Positions 8,431 through 15,098 of a stretch of DNA of 43,704 bases are shown piece after piece. Every line of letters begins with the position of its first letter. Within the stretch, counting starts at the first letter, position 1. This DNA comes from DATAEG01 sp051001975 (GTDB taxonomy: Bacteria; Actinomycetota; Actinomycetes; Mycobacteriales; Jatrophihabitantaceae), in assembly GCA_051001975.1 (NCBI GenBank), contig JBPCMU010000083.1, forward strand, positions 1 through 43,704, given 5' to 3'. A program made the position numbers and the translations under genes. The notes below the pieces were generated by a model. The model was not told where the DNA came from, did not search any database, and was given only the letters and a program-made list of their open reading frames with translations.

Positions 8431-8508
8431 CGAGAGGGAGGTTTTCGTCGCGACACGCCGATAACCGTGATGGAAAGCTCCCGCTCGGCGCCGACAACCT
8501 CCCTCTCG
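8431..8508. promoter_or_regulatory. 13-bp inverted repeat upstream of Lrp/AsnC gene
   Basis: CGAGAGGGAGGTT (8431-8443) and its perfect complement AACCTCCCTCTCG (8496-8508) are separated by 52 bp. The right arm overlaps the expected -35 position (8505-8510) of the predicted Lrp promoter. Lrp/AsnC proteins often bind several spaced sites and repress their own gene, so an autoregulatory operator pair is a reasonable guess. Confidence 0.45.
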
Positions 8509-8527
8509 ACGAGACGCGCCGGGCAGA

Positions 8528-8533
8528 TAGCCT
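8528..8533 (+). promoter_or_regulatory. -10 element, probable leaderless promoter of Lrp/AsnC gene
   Basis: TAGCCT ends 6 nt before the ATG at 8540, the spacing expected when transcription starts at the initiation codon. No Shine-Dalgarno is present. Confidence 0.5.
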
Positions 8534-8539
8534 GCGGGC

Positions 8540-9001
8540 ATGGACGCGGTGGACCGGGGGCTCGTGGACGCGTTGCGCGCGAACGGGCGGGCGACGTACG
8601 CGGAGTTGGCCCGGCAGGTAGGGCTGTCCGCGCCGAGCGTGCACGAGCGGGTCGGCAAGCTGGAGGCCTCTGGCGTCATCACCGGCTATCACGCAAGCGT
8701 CACCCCGGAGGCGCTCGGCTACTCGATGGCCGCGTTGATCGGGGTGTTCCTCAACGAGAACGCCGACGAGGTGCGGGTCGCCACCGAACTGCGCGAGGTG
8801 CCCGAGGTCGAGGACTGCTGGTTCGTGGCCGGCGAGGAGTCCTACGTGGTCAAGATCCGTGTTGCCGACGTGGGCGGCCTGGAGCGGATGATCGGCACGC
8901 TCAACCGAATCCGTGGAGTGGCGCGCACCCGCACCACCGTGGTGCTCTCGACGAAGTTCGAGGGCCGCACCTATCCGCTGCCGGAACCGCAGCAGCCTTG
9001 A
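8540..9001 (+). CDS. Lrp/AsnC family transcriptional regulator
   Basis: A 153-residue DNA-binding regulator. Residues ~3-60 form the AsnC-type helix-turn-helix (VDRGLVDALRANGRATYAELARQVGLSAPSVHERVGKLE), followed by the conserved GVITGYHASV hinge and an RAM/ligand-binding domain (residues ~70-145) ending near VVLSTKFEGRTYPLP. Such proteins form octamers and respond to amino acids. The gene appears monocistronic and leaderless, with a 13-bp inverted repeat over its promoter suggesting autoregulation. Its targets cannot be told from the sequence. Confidence 0.92.
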   Translation: MDAVDRGLVDALRANGRATYAELARQVGLSAPSVHERVGKLEASGVITGYHASVTPEALGYSMAALIGVFLNENADEVRVATELREVPEVEDCWFVAGEESYVVKIRVADVGGLERMIGTLNRIRGVARTRTTVVLSTKFEGRTYPLPEPQQP

Positions 9002-9049
9002 GTACGGACCATGGCTGAGCCGCACCGGGCATCGGATCGACACCTCTCG

Positions 9050-9055
9050 TAGGCT
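9050..9055 (+). promoter_or_regulatory. -10 element, probable leaderless promoter of DUF4229 gene
   Basis: TAGGCT followed by 7 nt and the GTG at 9063. It supports the GTG as the start of the membrane protein and implies a leaderless mRNA. Confidence 0.5.
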
Positions 9056-9062
9056 GGGGGCC

Positions 9063-9353
9063 GTGCCAGGAAGACCGACGCATCCGCTTGCCGCGCTGTG
9101 GATCTACACAGCGCTGCGGGTCGTGCTGTTCGGTCTCCTCTTCGGGGTGCTGTGGCTGGTCGGGGTGAACGGATTGCTGGCCGCGGTCATTGCGGCGGTG
9201 CTGTCACTGCCGCTTTCCTACGTGCTGCTGGCCAAGCCGCGGGCCCGTCTCGCCGAAGGCATGCACGAGCAGTTCGCGGCCCGCAAGGCGCGGACGGCGG
9301 AACTGGACGCAGAGCTATCCGGCGAGGACACCGCAGCAGACGGGCGAGGATGA
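9063..9353 (+). CDS. DUF4229 family membrane protein
   Basis: A 96-residue protein with two membrane segments (about residues 11-30 and 34-52) and a basic/acidic helical tail of ~40 residues in the cytoplasm (PRARLAEGMHEQFAARKART). This is the layout of the actinobacterial DUF4229 family, whose function is not known and which is often found near quinone genes. The GTG start is chosen because translation from it begins just before the first membrane segment and a TAGGCT -10 is placed for leaderless initiation. It is followed after 1 nt by the DUF1707 gene, so the two form a small operon. Confidence 0.8.
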   Translation: MPGRPTHPLAALWIYTALRVVLFGLLFGVLWLVGVNGLLAAVIAAVLSLPLSYVLLAKPRARLAEGMHEQFAARKARTAELDAELSGEDTAADGRG

Positions 9354-9354
9354 G

Positions 9355-9840
9355 ATGACCGACGACGAGGGTGCCGCTACGCAGTCGAGCCAGGACGCGA
9401 TCCGGATCGGCAAGGTGGAGCGGGACGCTGCTCTCCAAGCACTGGACGACCACATGTCCGCCGGCCGCATCGATGCCGAGGAGTACGGCGAGCGGTCCGC
9501 GAAGATCTACGTGGCTCGGACCTGGGGCGAGATCACCCCGCTGTTCACCGACCTGCCTGAGCCCCGCCCAGGTCCGACTGCCCCCGCGCCGCGCTCGCTG
9601 TCGACGATGGTGCCAGCACAAGTCTCGTCCGCCGAAGTGGCCCGGCCCGACCACGGTGGCGCGCTGGGCGGCCGGGTAGGCGCCACGGTCGTGGCGGTCA
9701 GCCCGTTCATCGCGCTGGCGTTGTTCCTGATCACCCAGCAGTGGTGGTGGTTCCTGCTGATCCCCGCCGCCGGCGCGGTCGTCTACGGCGGTCTCGGCCA
9801 CAACGACCACCACGGCCGCGACCGGCAACGCAACCGCTAG
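9355..9840 (+). CDS. DUF1707 (SHOCT-like) domain membrane protein
   Basis: A 161-residue protein. Residues ~15-66 are a DUF1707 domain: IRIGKVERDAALQALDDHMSAGRIDAEEYGERSAKIYVARTWGEITPLFTDLP, with the hallmark pattern of an R-x3-A-x2-L-x3-G-x-L/I-x3-E/Y helix pair. A Pro/Ala linker leads to two hydrophobic segments (about 108-124 and 126-146) rich in Trp, and a His/Arg-rich tail. The function of the family is unknown; it is common in actinobacterial membrane-associated regulators. The ATG lies 1 nt after the DUF4229 stop, with a GAGGA-type ribosome site inside that gene. Confidence 0.82.
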   Translation: MTDDEGAATQSSQDAIRIGKVERDAALQALDDHMSAGRIDAEEYGERSAKIYVARTWGEITPLFTDLPEPRPGPTAPAPRSLSTMVPAQVSSAEVARPDHGGALGGRVGATVVAVSPFIALALFLITQQWWWFLLIPAAGAVVYGGLGHNDHHGRDRQRNR

Positions 9841-9845
9841 TGGCG

Positions 9846-10598
9846 TTATCCGGTCAGTGCGGCGGCGAGCTCATCGACGGTGCGCCGGTTGCCGGCCAGG
9901 TGCCACCGATGCGCGCCGTGCTGCACGACTCGTGCCGTGCCGCCGGCTCCGAGCACCAGTGCCTGACCGGGATACCAGTCCCAGTCCAGGCAGTCGTACT
10001 GCGCGAACGCGCCGATCCGCCCATCCGCGATCCAGGCCAGCTCGACTGATCCCGAGCCGAACATCCGCACGGTCGCGGCGGGTCGGATCATCCGCAGCAG
10101 TGGCTCACGCACGTCGTCCGAGGGGATCGTCTCCGGGTGCAGATAGCTGCACACCGAGACCTCGCAGAGCGGACGATCCACCAGCGGCTCGACTGGCTGG
10201 CCGTTGCAGGTGGTCGGCAGGTCGCGGCCACCGATCCACAGTTCGTCGGCTTCCGGGATGTAGACGGCGCCGAGCACCGGGCCGGCCGCGTCCAGCAACG
10301 CCACCGCCGCGCACCAGAACGGGATGCCGGACGCGTAGTTGTAGGTGCCGTCCACCGGGTCGAGCAGCCAGGTGCGCGCGCCGTTCTCGCGGGTGCCCTC
10401 CTCGCCGACGATGCCGTCGTCCGGGCGCTCGGCATGCAGGCGGTCCACGATGAGCTTCTCGGCGGCGTGATCGGCCTCGGTGACGATGTCGGAAACCGAC
10501 GTCTTGCGGTCGACCGCGACGCCGTAGCGCCGCATCCGCTGAGCGAGCCGACCGGCTTTGCTCACCAATTCTGCTGCCAGGGTCGCGTCGTCGATCAC
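9846..10598 (-). CDS. Inositol monophosphatase family protein
   Basis: A 250-residue Mg-dependent phosphatase of the inositol monophosphatase superfamily. The metal-binding motifs are visible in order: the GEEGTRENG glutamates (near residue 73), WLLDPVDGTYNYASGIPFW (the DPVDGT signature, near 85) and CLDWDWYPGQALVLGAGG (the WD motif near 213). The substrate could be inositol-1-phosphate, histidinol phosphate or another small sugar phosphate; the sequence does not decide. The GTG at 10598 is selected because TACTGT at 10606-10611 is correctly placed for leaderless initiation; longer starts add a low-complexity Cys/Arg-rich extension. It lies 37 bp downstream of the cyclase gene. Confidence 0.87.
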   Translation of the reverse strand: MIDDATLAAELVSKAGRLAQRMRRYGVAVDRKTSVSDIVTEADHAAEKLIVDRLHAERPDDGIVGEEGTRENGARTWLLDPVDGTYNYASGIPFWCAAVALLDAAGPVLGAVYIPEADELWIGGRDLPTTCNGQPVEPLVDRPLCEVSVCSYLHPETIPSDDVREPLLRMIRPAATVRMFGSGSVELAWIADGRIGAFAQYDCLDWDWYPGQALVLGAGGTARVVQHGAHRWHLAGNRRTVDELAAALTG

Positions 10599-10605
10599 CG
10601 GGCCG

Positions 10606-10611
10606 ACAGTA
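10606..10611 (-). promoter_or_regulatory. -10 element, probable leaderless promoter of phosphatase gene
   Basis: On the minus strand TACTGT is followed by 7 nt and the GTG at 10598. It indicates that the phosphatase can be transcribed independently of the adenylate cyclase just upstream. Confidence 0.45.
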
Positions 10612-10635
10612 CGAGGCCGCTGGACCCCGGCGGGG

Positions 10636-11685
10636 TCAGGGGGTACGGCGCAGCAGGTACGGGTGCAGCCGGCTGTAGCCCTGCACGGACGCGCGCCGGG
10701 TCGCCCGGACGGTGAACTGGTCATCGTCCTGCAGGGCGGCGGCCATCGCCCGGTCGATCAGCACGGATCCCGGTTTGGCCAGCGTGGTCAGCCGGCTGGC
10801 GATGTTCACCACGGGGCCGTAGACGTCGCCGAGGCGGGTGAGCACGGCACCGGACGCGAGCCCGGTGCGCAGCGACGGCAGCCGTTCGTCGGTCTCGGCA
10901 CGTTCCAGCAGCCACAGCGCGATCTGTGCGGCGCCATGGGCGGAGTCGGCCACGAACAGCACTTCGTCGCCCAGCGTCTTCACGATCCGCCCGCCGTTCT
11001 CGGCGGCGAGGTCGGACGCGATCGCCTCGAACGTCTCGAGGATCACGGTGAGCGTGCGGGCGCTGACGCGGCGGGTGAGGCTGGTGTAGCCGGTCATGTC
11101 GGCGAACCCGACCGCCAGTTCGCGGGCCTGCGAGCCGTCTCCGGTCGCGGTGACCTCGCTGATCAGCCTCGGCACCAAGGCGGCGAGGTGCCGGCGCCAG
11201 ACCAGCTCCTGCACCTCGGTCAGCAGCTCCACCAGCCGGGCGAGGAAGCCGACCGGGTCGGCGTCCGGGAGCGTCTCGGGAGCATTGACGAGGCGGTCGG
11301 CGAACAGCCGACCCTGCCAGTCGGCCAGCCGGGACATCGTCTGGCCCATCATCCGGGTGACCGAGGTGAGCTCGTCGGGCCGCAGCACCTGGGTGTCCAC
11401 GAGCTCCTTGACGATGCGCAACGCCCGCACGTCACCGTCGGTGAACACCTCGGCGCCGGCCGGCACAGCAGGAAAGCCGAGCGAGCGCCACAGCTCGTCC
11501 GCTACCTCGATCGAGACGTCGGCCGCGCTCGTCGCTGCGGCTTTCGTCAGCCTCCGGCTGCCGCCGAGCAGAACCCGTTCGATCTCCTGGTCCAGGTTTG
11601 CGATCACCTCGGCGAGCAGGGAGTAACCCTGCCCGTCAGCATCGGTGTGCTCGGCTGCGTCTTGCGGGGGGGTGCGTGCGGCCAT
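10636..11685 (-). CDS. Class III adenylate cyclase, Rv1264-like
   Basis: A 349-residue cytoplasmic protein. The N-terminal ~180 residues are helical and lack membrane segments, resembling the autoinhibitory regulatory domain of the pH-sensing mycobacterial cyclase Rv1264. The C-terminal catalytic domain shows the metal-binding aspartates in VGFADMTGYTSL (Asp196) and KTLGDEVLF (Asp240), a substrate-specifying lysine just before the latter, and YGPVVNIASRL with the transition-state Asn and Arg. It should make cAMP from ATP as a homodimer. Its ATG overlaps the stop of the universal stress protein by 1 nt (TGATG), so translation is coupled. Control by pH or another cue is inferred from similarity. 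Confidence 0.88.
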   Translation of the reverse strand: MAARTPPQDAAEHTDADGQGYSLLAEVIANLDQEIERVLLGGSRRLTKAAATSAADVSIEVADELWRSLGFPAVPAGAEVFTDGDVRALRIVKELVDTQVLRPDELTSVTRMMGQTMSRLADWQGRLFADRLVNAPETLPDADPVGFLARLVELLTEVQELVWRRHLAALVPRLISEVTATGDGSQARELAVGFADMTGYTSLTRRVSARTLTVILETFEAIASDLAAENGGRIVKTLGDEVLFVADSAHGAAQIALWLLERAETDERLPSLRTGLASGAVLTRLGDVYGPVVNIASRLTTLAKPGSVLIDRAMAAALQDDDQFTVRATRRASVQGYSRLHPYLLRRTP

Positions 11686-12134
11686 CAGGTCGTGTGCACC
11701 ACCAGGACGTCGATGCCGGCGCGCCGGGCGACGTCCAGCGGGACCGAGCCGAGGATGCGGCCGCTGATGGAATTGAGGCCGCGGTTACCGACCACCAGCA
11801 GGTCGGCATTGCGCCGCGTGGCCACGTCGCGCAGCACGGTGGTCGCCACCCCCGGCTCGGCGAGCGTCTCGATCTTCGTGGCGCCGGCGGCCCGGGCCCG
11901 GTCGCGGCCGTTCTGCAGTGTGTCCTCGGCCGGCGCGGAGCCGACCACCTGATAGCCCTCACCACGTAGCGCGTCCTGGGCAGCGGCGACGTCCCTCGTG
12001 CTGGAGGCCTCGTAGGCGCAGACGATCAGCAGCGTCGCCTGCGTATCGCCGGCCAGGGCCCCGGCCCGGTCAACGGCACGCAGCGACGTCTCCGAGCCGT
12101 CCGTGCCCACGACGATGGTCTGGTACGCGGCCAT
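11685..12134 (-). CDS. Universal stress protein
   Basis: A 149-residue UspA-fold protein. It begins YQTIVVGTDGSETSLRAVDRA and ends with the ATP-binding signature VVGNRGLNSISGRILGSVP (G-x2-G-x9-G-S), followed by VDVLVVHTT-type strands, so it is probably of the ATP-binding class. The start is fixed by AGGAGG at 12142-12147, 7 nt before the ATG. It is the first gene of a minus-strand unit with the adenylate cyclase. Because some mycobacterial USPs bind cAMP, a functional link to the cyclase is plausible, but that is inference. Confidence 0.92.
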   Translation of the reverse strand: MAAYQTIVVGTDGSETSLRAVDRAGALAGDTQATLLIVCAYEASSTRDVAAAQDALRGEGYQVVGSAPAEDTLQNGRDRARAAGATKIETLAEPGVATTVLRDVATRRNADLLVVGNRGLNSISGRILGSVPLDVARRAGIDVLVVHTT

Positions 12135-12141
12135 GCGGTTG

Positions 12142-12147
12142 CCTCCT
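12142..12147 (-). promoter_or_regulatory. Shine-Dalgarno of universal stress protein
   Basis: AGGAGG on the minus strand, 7 nt from the ATG at 12134. It rules out the in-frame upstream ATG that would add 15 residues. Confidence 0.8.
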
Positions 12148-12320
12148 GGTTGTGGCTGCGGGCAGTGGGTGCGGCCCACTACATAGTGGAAACGATGCCG
12201 GTCCGGTCCGAGTCACGTAGACGCTCGACACACCCGACCAGCCGCGATGATCAAGGCGGATTGACTGCCCTGGCGACCAGTTCGTCTTGAACATCGCGGA
12301 TGCGGGACACTGGACGTGAG

Positions 12321-13061
12321 ATGAATGCTGCCCCCGAGACCTCTGCGCCGCCCCCCGACTCGTCGGTGGCCGGGCTGGACAAGGCCCCCCGCGACGTCGC
12401 GCACATGTTCGACGGGGTGGCCAAGCGCTACGACCTCACCAACAGCTTGCTGTCGCTTGGCCAGGACCGTCGCTGGCGGCGACGTACCCGGCGCTCGCTG
12501 GAGTTGGAACCTGGCCAGTGGGTGCTCGACCTGGCCGCCGGGACGGGGGTGTCCACAGCCGAACTAGCCATCGCGGGGGTCTCCGCGGTGCCCTGCGACT
12601 TCTCCATCGGCATGCTGCAGTCGGGCAAGAAGCGCAAGGAACGCAGCTGGTTGCCGTTCGTCGCGGGCGATGCGCTGGCCCTTCCGTTCGCCGACGGGTC
12701 ATTCGACTCGGCGACGATCAGCTTCGGGCTGCGCAACGTGCACGATGTCGGGCTCGCGCTGCGTGAACTGGCCCGGGTGACCCGCCCGGGGGGCGTGCTC
12801 GTGGTGTGTGAGTTCAGCCGGCCGGTGTTCGCGCCGTTCCGGTTCGTGTACCTGCGGTACCTGATGCGCGCCCTGCCCTGGATCGCCCGCCGGGTGGCCA
12901 GCAATCCGGACGCCTACGTCTATCTGGCCGAGTCGATCCAGCGCTGGCCGTCGCAAGCCGAACTGGCCCGCACGATCGCCGCCAACGGCTGGAGCGAGGT
13001 GCAGTGGCGCAACCTCACCGGCGGCATCGTCGCGCTGCACCGCGCTCGCAAACCCGACTGA
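12321..13061 (+). CDS. menG: Demethylmenaquinone methyltransferase
   Basis: A 246-residue SAM-dependent methyltransferase of the UbiE/MenG family, catalysing the last step of menaquinone synthesis, C-methylation of demethylmenaquinone at the membrane. Signatures: LDKAPRDVAHMFDGVAKRYDLTN and LLSLGQDRRWRR near the N-terminus, the SAM motif VLDLAAGTGVSTAELA, GDALALPFADGSFDSATISFGLRNV, and the C-terminal GWSEVQWRNLTGGIVALHRA. It fits the mycobacterial MenG pattern. The start is uncertain: the ATG at 12321 or an in-frame ATG at 12300 gives a longer N-terminus than usual, and a GTG at 12367 would give the standard length. It is separate from the men cluster 22 kb away. Confidence 0.9.
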   Translation: MNAAPETSAPPPDSSVAGLDKAPRDVAHMFDGVAKRYDLTNSLLSLGQDRRWRRRTRRSLELEPGQWVLDLAAGTGVSTAELAIAGVSAVPCDFSIGMLQSGKKRKERSWLPFVAGDALALPFADGSFDSATISFGLRNVHDVGLALRELARVTRPGGVLVVCEFSRPVFAPFRFVYLRYLMRALPWIARRVASNPDAYVYLAESIQRWPSQAELARTIAANGWSEVQWRNLTGGIVALHRARKPD

Positions 13062-13086
13062 CCGGATCGCTCTGACCGGCTCGCGT

Positions 13087-13129
13087 CAGCCGCCGTCGGG
13101 CTGCGCAGTGACGCTGCGCAGTGCGGCTG
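13087..13129 (+). terminator. Nested hairpin after menG
   Basis: Outer arms CAGCCGC (13087-13093) and GCGGCTG (13123-13129) enclose an 8-bp perfect stem formed by two copies of the self-complementary CTGCGCAG (13101-13108 and 13114-13121) around a 5-nt loop. There is no T-tract, as is usual for actinobacterial terminators. It lies 26 bp after the menG stop. Confidence 0.5.
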
Positions 13130-13160
13130 GCAGTGACATAGTGGACGGCGGAGGTGCGTC

Positions 13161-13370
13161 ATGACGATCCCGCCTGTTGAGCCAGATCCCGGAGCCACTC
13201 CGCCGGCCGATCCGGACCCGTTGATCCCACCGACCCCGCGCCCGCCACCCCTGCCCGGCCCGGCTGAACCTGCGCCGGCGCCAGGCCCGCTGCCGACACC
13301 GACGCCGGACCCTTCGGCGCCGCCGCCGCTGGCGCCGCCACCACTTCCCGGACCGCTCGGGGCTGCCTGA
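13161..13370 (+). CDS. Small proline-rich protein
   Basis: A 69-residue protein made almost entirely of Pro, Ala, Asp and short hydrophobics (for example PTPRPPPLPGPAEPAP). It has no signal peptide or membrane segment. A good ribosome site (GGAGGTG, about 13149-13155) precedes the ATG, which is the main evidence that it is expressed. Such low-complexity polypeptides can be linkers or cell-wall spacers, but I assign no function. It is followed after 129 bp by a second low-complexity gene, suggesting a lineage-specific pair. Confidence 0.5.
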   Translation: MTIPPVEPDPGATPPADPDPLIPPTPRPPPLPGPAEPAPAPGPLPTPTPDPSAPPPLAPPPLPGPLGAA

Positions 13371-13499
13371 TTCGAGCTGTTCACCGGACGCGGTGTCGCG
13401 ATGGCGCGCCGGTCGCTACGGTGAGCCTTGGTGGAACCACCGCCACGTCCAATGCGCTCGGCGAGTTCGTCGGCGCACGCCTTGATCCAGGAGGTACCG

Positions 13500-13796
13500 A
13501 TGAGCGTCACTGACGACGGAATGACCACAGAAGGAGCCGAAGGGCCAGCCGACGGCGGTGCCGACGGTGCTCCAGGCCAACACGACGGTGCCGCTGATGG
13601 CGCCGCGGAGGGCACGGGCGACGGCGGAGCCGCCGGCGTTCCCGGTGCGCAGGACGGTGGTGCCGGTGACGGTAGCGCCGACGGTGGCGCTGATGAAGGT
13701 GCCGAGGGCACGGGCGACGGCGGAGCCGCAGGCGTTCCCGGTGCGCAGGACGGTGGTGCCGGTGACGGTAGCGCCGATGGTGGCGCCGACAGCTGA
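13500..13796 (+). CDS. Small Gly/Ala/Asp-rich repeat protein
   Basis: A 98-residue acidic protein starting MSVTDDGMTTEGAEG. A 32-residue unit (EGTGDGGAAGVPGAQDGGAG and onward) is repeated almost identically twice, encoded by the 96-bp tandem repeat at 13608-13793. AGGAGG about 5-6 nt before the ATG at 13500 supports this frame; an in-frame ATG at 13428 lacks one. The other frames are also open because of the repeat, so the coding frame rests on the ribosome site. It has no signal peptide and resembles collagen-like or silk-like low-complexity sequence. Function unknown. Confidence 0.5.
   Translation: MSVTDDGMTTEGAEGPADGGADGAPGQHDGAADGAAEGTGDGGAAGVPGAQDGGAGDGSADGGADEGAEGTGDGGAAGVPGAQDGGAGDGSADGGADS
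13608..13793 (+). repeat. 96-bp tandem duplication
   Basis: Two near-identical copies start at 13608 and 13704 (GAGGGCACGGGCGACGGCGG at each start) and differ at only a few positions. The unit is 32 codons long, so the reading frame is kept. The near identity suggests a recent duplication. Confidence 0.8.
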
Positions 13797-13817
13797 ACAC
13801 CGCACTGCATGCCTGAC

Positions 13818-15092
13818 ATGAGCACGGACGCGGGGGTGCCGGACCATGAGGTCCGGCACCCTCAGTTCGCTGCCCCGTCTGCGGTGGCCCGGGCCACCGG
13901 CCTGGCTGCGGAGGATTTCGCCCGCGACTACTGGAGTGTGCGCCCGCTACTGCGCACGTCAGCCGAACTCTCGGCCGATGGGTTCGCCGACCTGCTCGAT
14001 GCAACCGCGGTCGATGAGTTGATCTCTTGTCGCGGTCTGCGCACTCCCTTCCTGCGGATGGCCAAGGAAGGCGGCGTGCTCGCCCCGGCGCGGTACACCC
14101 GGGGTGGTGGCGTGGGCGCGACGATCACCGACCAGGTGGCCGACGACAAGGTGCTGAACCTGATCGCCGACGGCGCGACTCTGGTGCTGCAGGCGCTGCA
14201 CCGGACCTGGCCGCCGCTCGTACAGTTCGCCTCGGCGCTGTCGGCGGAGCTGGGTCATCCCGTTCAGATCAACGCCTACATCACCCCGCCGCAGAACCAG
14301 GGCTTCGCGGCGCACTACGACACCCATGACGTGTTCGTGCTGCAGGTCGCCGGCCGCAAGCACTGGCGCATCCACGAACCGGTGCTGGCCGACCCGCTGG
14401 TCGACCAGCCGTGGGAGAAGCACCGCGCCGCGGTGGCCGCCCGCGCCGAGCAAGCGCCGCTCATCGACACGGATCTAGCGCCGGGCGACGCGCTGTACCT
14501 GCCGCGCGGTTATCTGCACTCCGCAGTCGCGCTCGGCGAGCTGTCCATCCATCTGACGGTCGGCATCCATCCGATCACCCGCACTGCGTTGGTGACCGAG
14601 CTGCTGGCTGCGGCGAAGACCGACCCCAGGCTGCGTGGTTCCTTGCCGGCAGCGGTCGACCTCGCCGATCCGGCGACGCTGGCGCCGCACCTACGCGACA
14701 CACTTGTCGCCCTCACCGATCTGTTGGACAGCGGTGGCGACGAGCTCACCGCGCGTGTCGCCGCAGGCCTCGGCGCCACTCTCGCCGCCGGCACCCGGCC
14801 GGAACCGATCGCGCCACTCGCTCAAGCGGAACTGCTCGCGGCGATGACCCCGGATACCGCATTGCGGTTGCGCGCCGGTCTGCGCTACACACTCAGCAGC
14901 GACGACACCGGGGTGCATCTGCGGGTGCTGGATAAGACCGTCACCATGCCCGCCACTGCCGAGACTGCGCTCAAGACCGTCCTCTCCGGCGCGACGTTCC
15001 GGCCCGCGGACCTGCCCGGGCTGGACGCCGACGAACAGCTCGTGCTGGCCCGCCGGCTGCTGCGCGAGGCCGTCATCGTGCCGGCGTCCTGA
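13818..15092 (+). CDS. JmjC/cupin-like 2-oxoglutarate oxygenase (ribosomal oxygenase type)
   Basis: A 424-residue cytoplasmic protein of the JmjC/cupin_4 family that includes ribosomal oxygenases such as YcfD/RoxA. The iron-binding triad is visible: His166 and Asp168 in FAAHYDTHDVFVLQV and His234 in LPRGYLHSAVA. GRKHWRIHEP follows the first motif, as in the family, and the C-terminal ~180 residues are helical, like the dimerisation and winged-helix regions of RoxA. It would hydroxylate a protein side chain using Fe(II) and 2-oxoglutarate; the target is unknown. The start is uncertain: ATG at 13809 or 13818, neither with a clear ribosome site. It is followed after 6 nt by the sucrase/ferredoxin-like gene. 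Confidence 0.85.
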   Translation: MSTDAGVPDHEVRHPQFAAPSAVARATGLAAEDFARDYWSVRPLLRTSAELSADGFADLLDATAVDELISCRGLRTPFLRMAKEGGVLAPARYTRGGGVGATITDQVADDKVLNLIADGATLVLQALHRTWPPLVQFASALSAELGHPVQINAYITPPQNQGFAAHYDTHDVFVLQVAGRKHWRIHEPVLADPLVDQPWEKHRAAVAARAEQAPLIDTDLAPGDALYLPRGYLHSAVALGELSIHLTVGIHPITRTALVTELLAAAKTDPRLRGSLPAAVDLADPATLAPHLRDTLVALTDLLDSGGDELTARVAAGLGATLAAGTRPEPIAPLAQAELLAAMTPDTALRLRAGLRYTLSSDDTGVHLRVLDKTVTMPATAETALKTVLSGATFRPADLPGLDADEQLVLARRLLREAVIVPAS

Positions 15093-15098
15093 CCGCCG

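Noticed and set aside
10558..11952. A 464-residue plus-strand frame opposite the cyclase and stress-protein genes.
   Set aside because: The cyclase on the other strand has a complete catalytic set and coupled starts, so this is a shadow frame.
13608..13793. Possible CRISPR array or VNTR-like structure from the 96-bp tandem repeat.
   Set aside because: Only two units, no spacers, and in frame with a plausible gene.
12920..13825. A 301-residue minus-strand frame with Pro/Ser repeats over the low-complexity genes.
   Set aside because: It arises because the 96-bp repeat is open in every frame; no ribosome site, and it runs across the end of menG.
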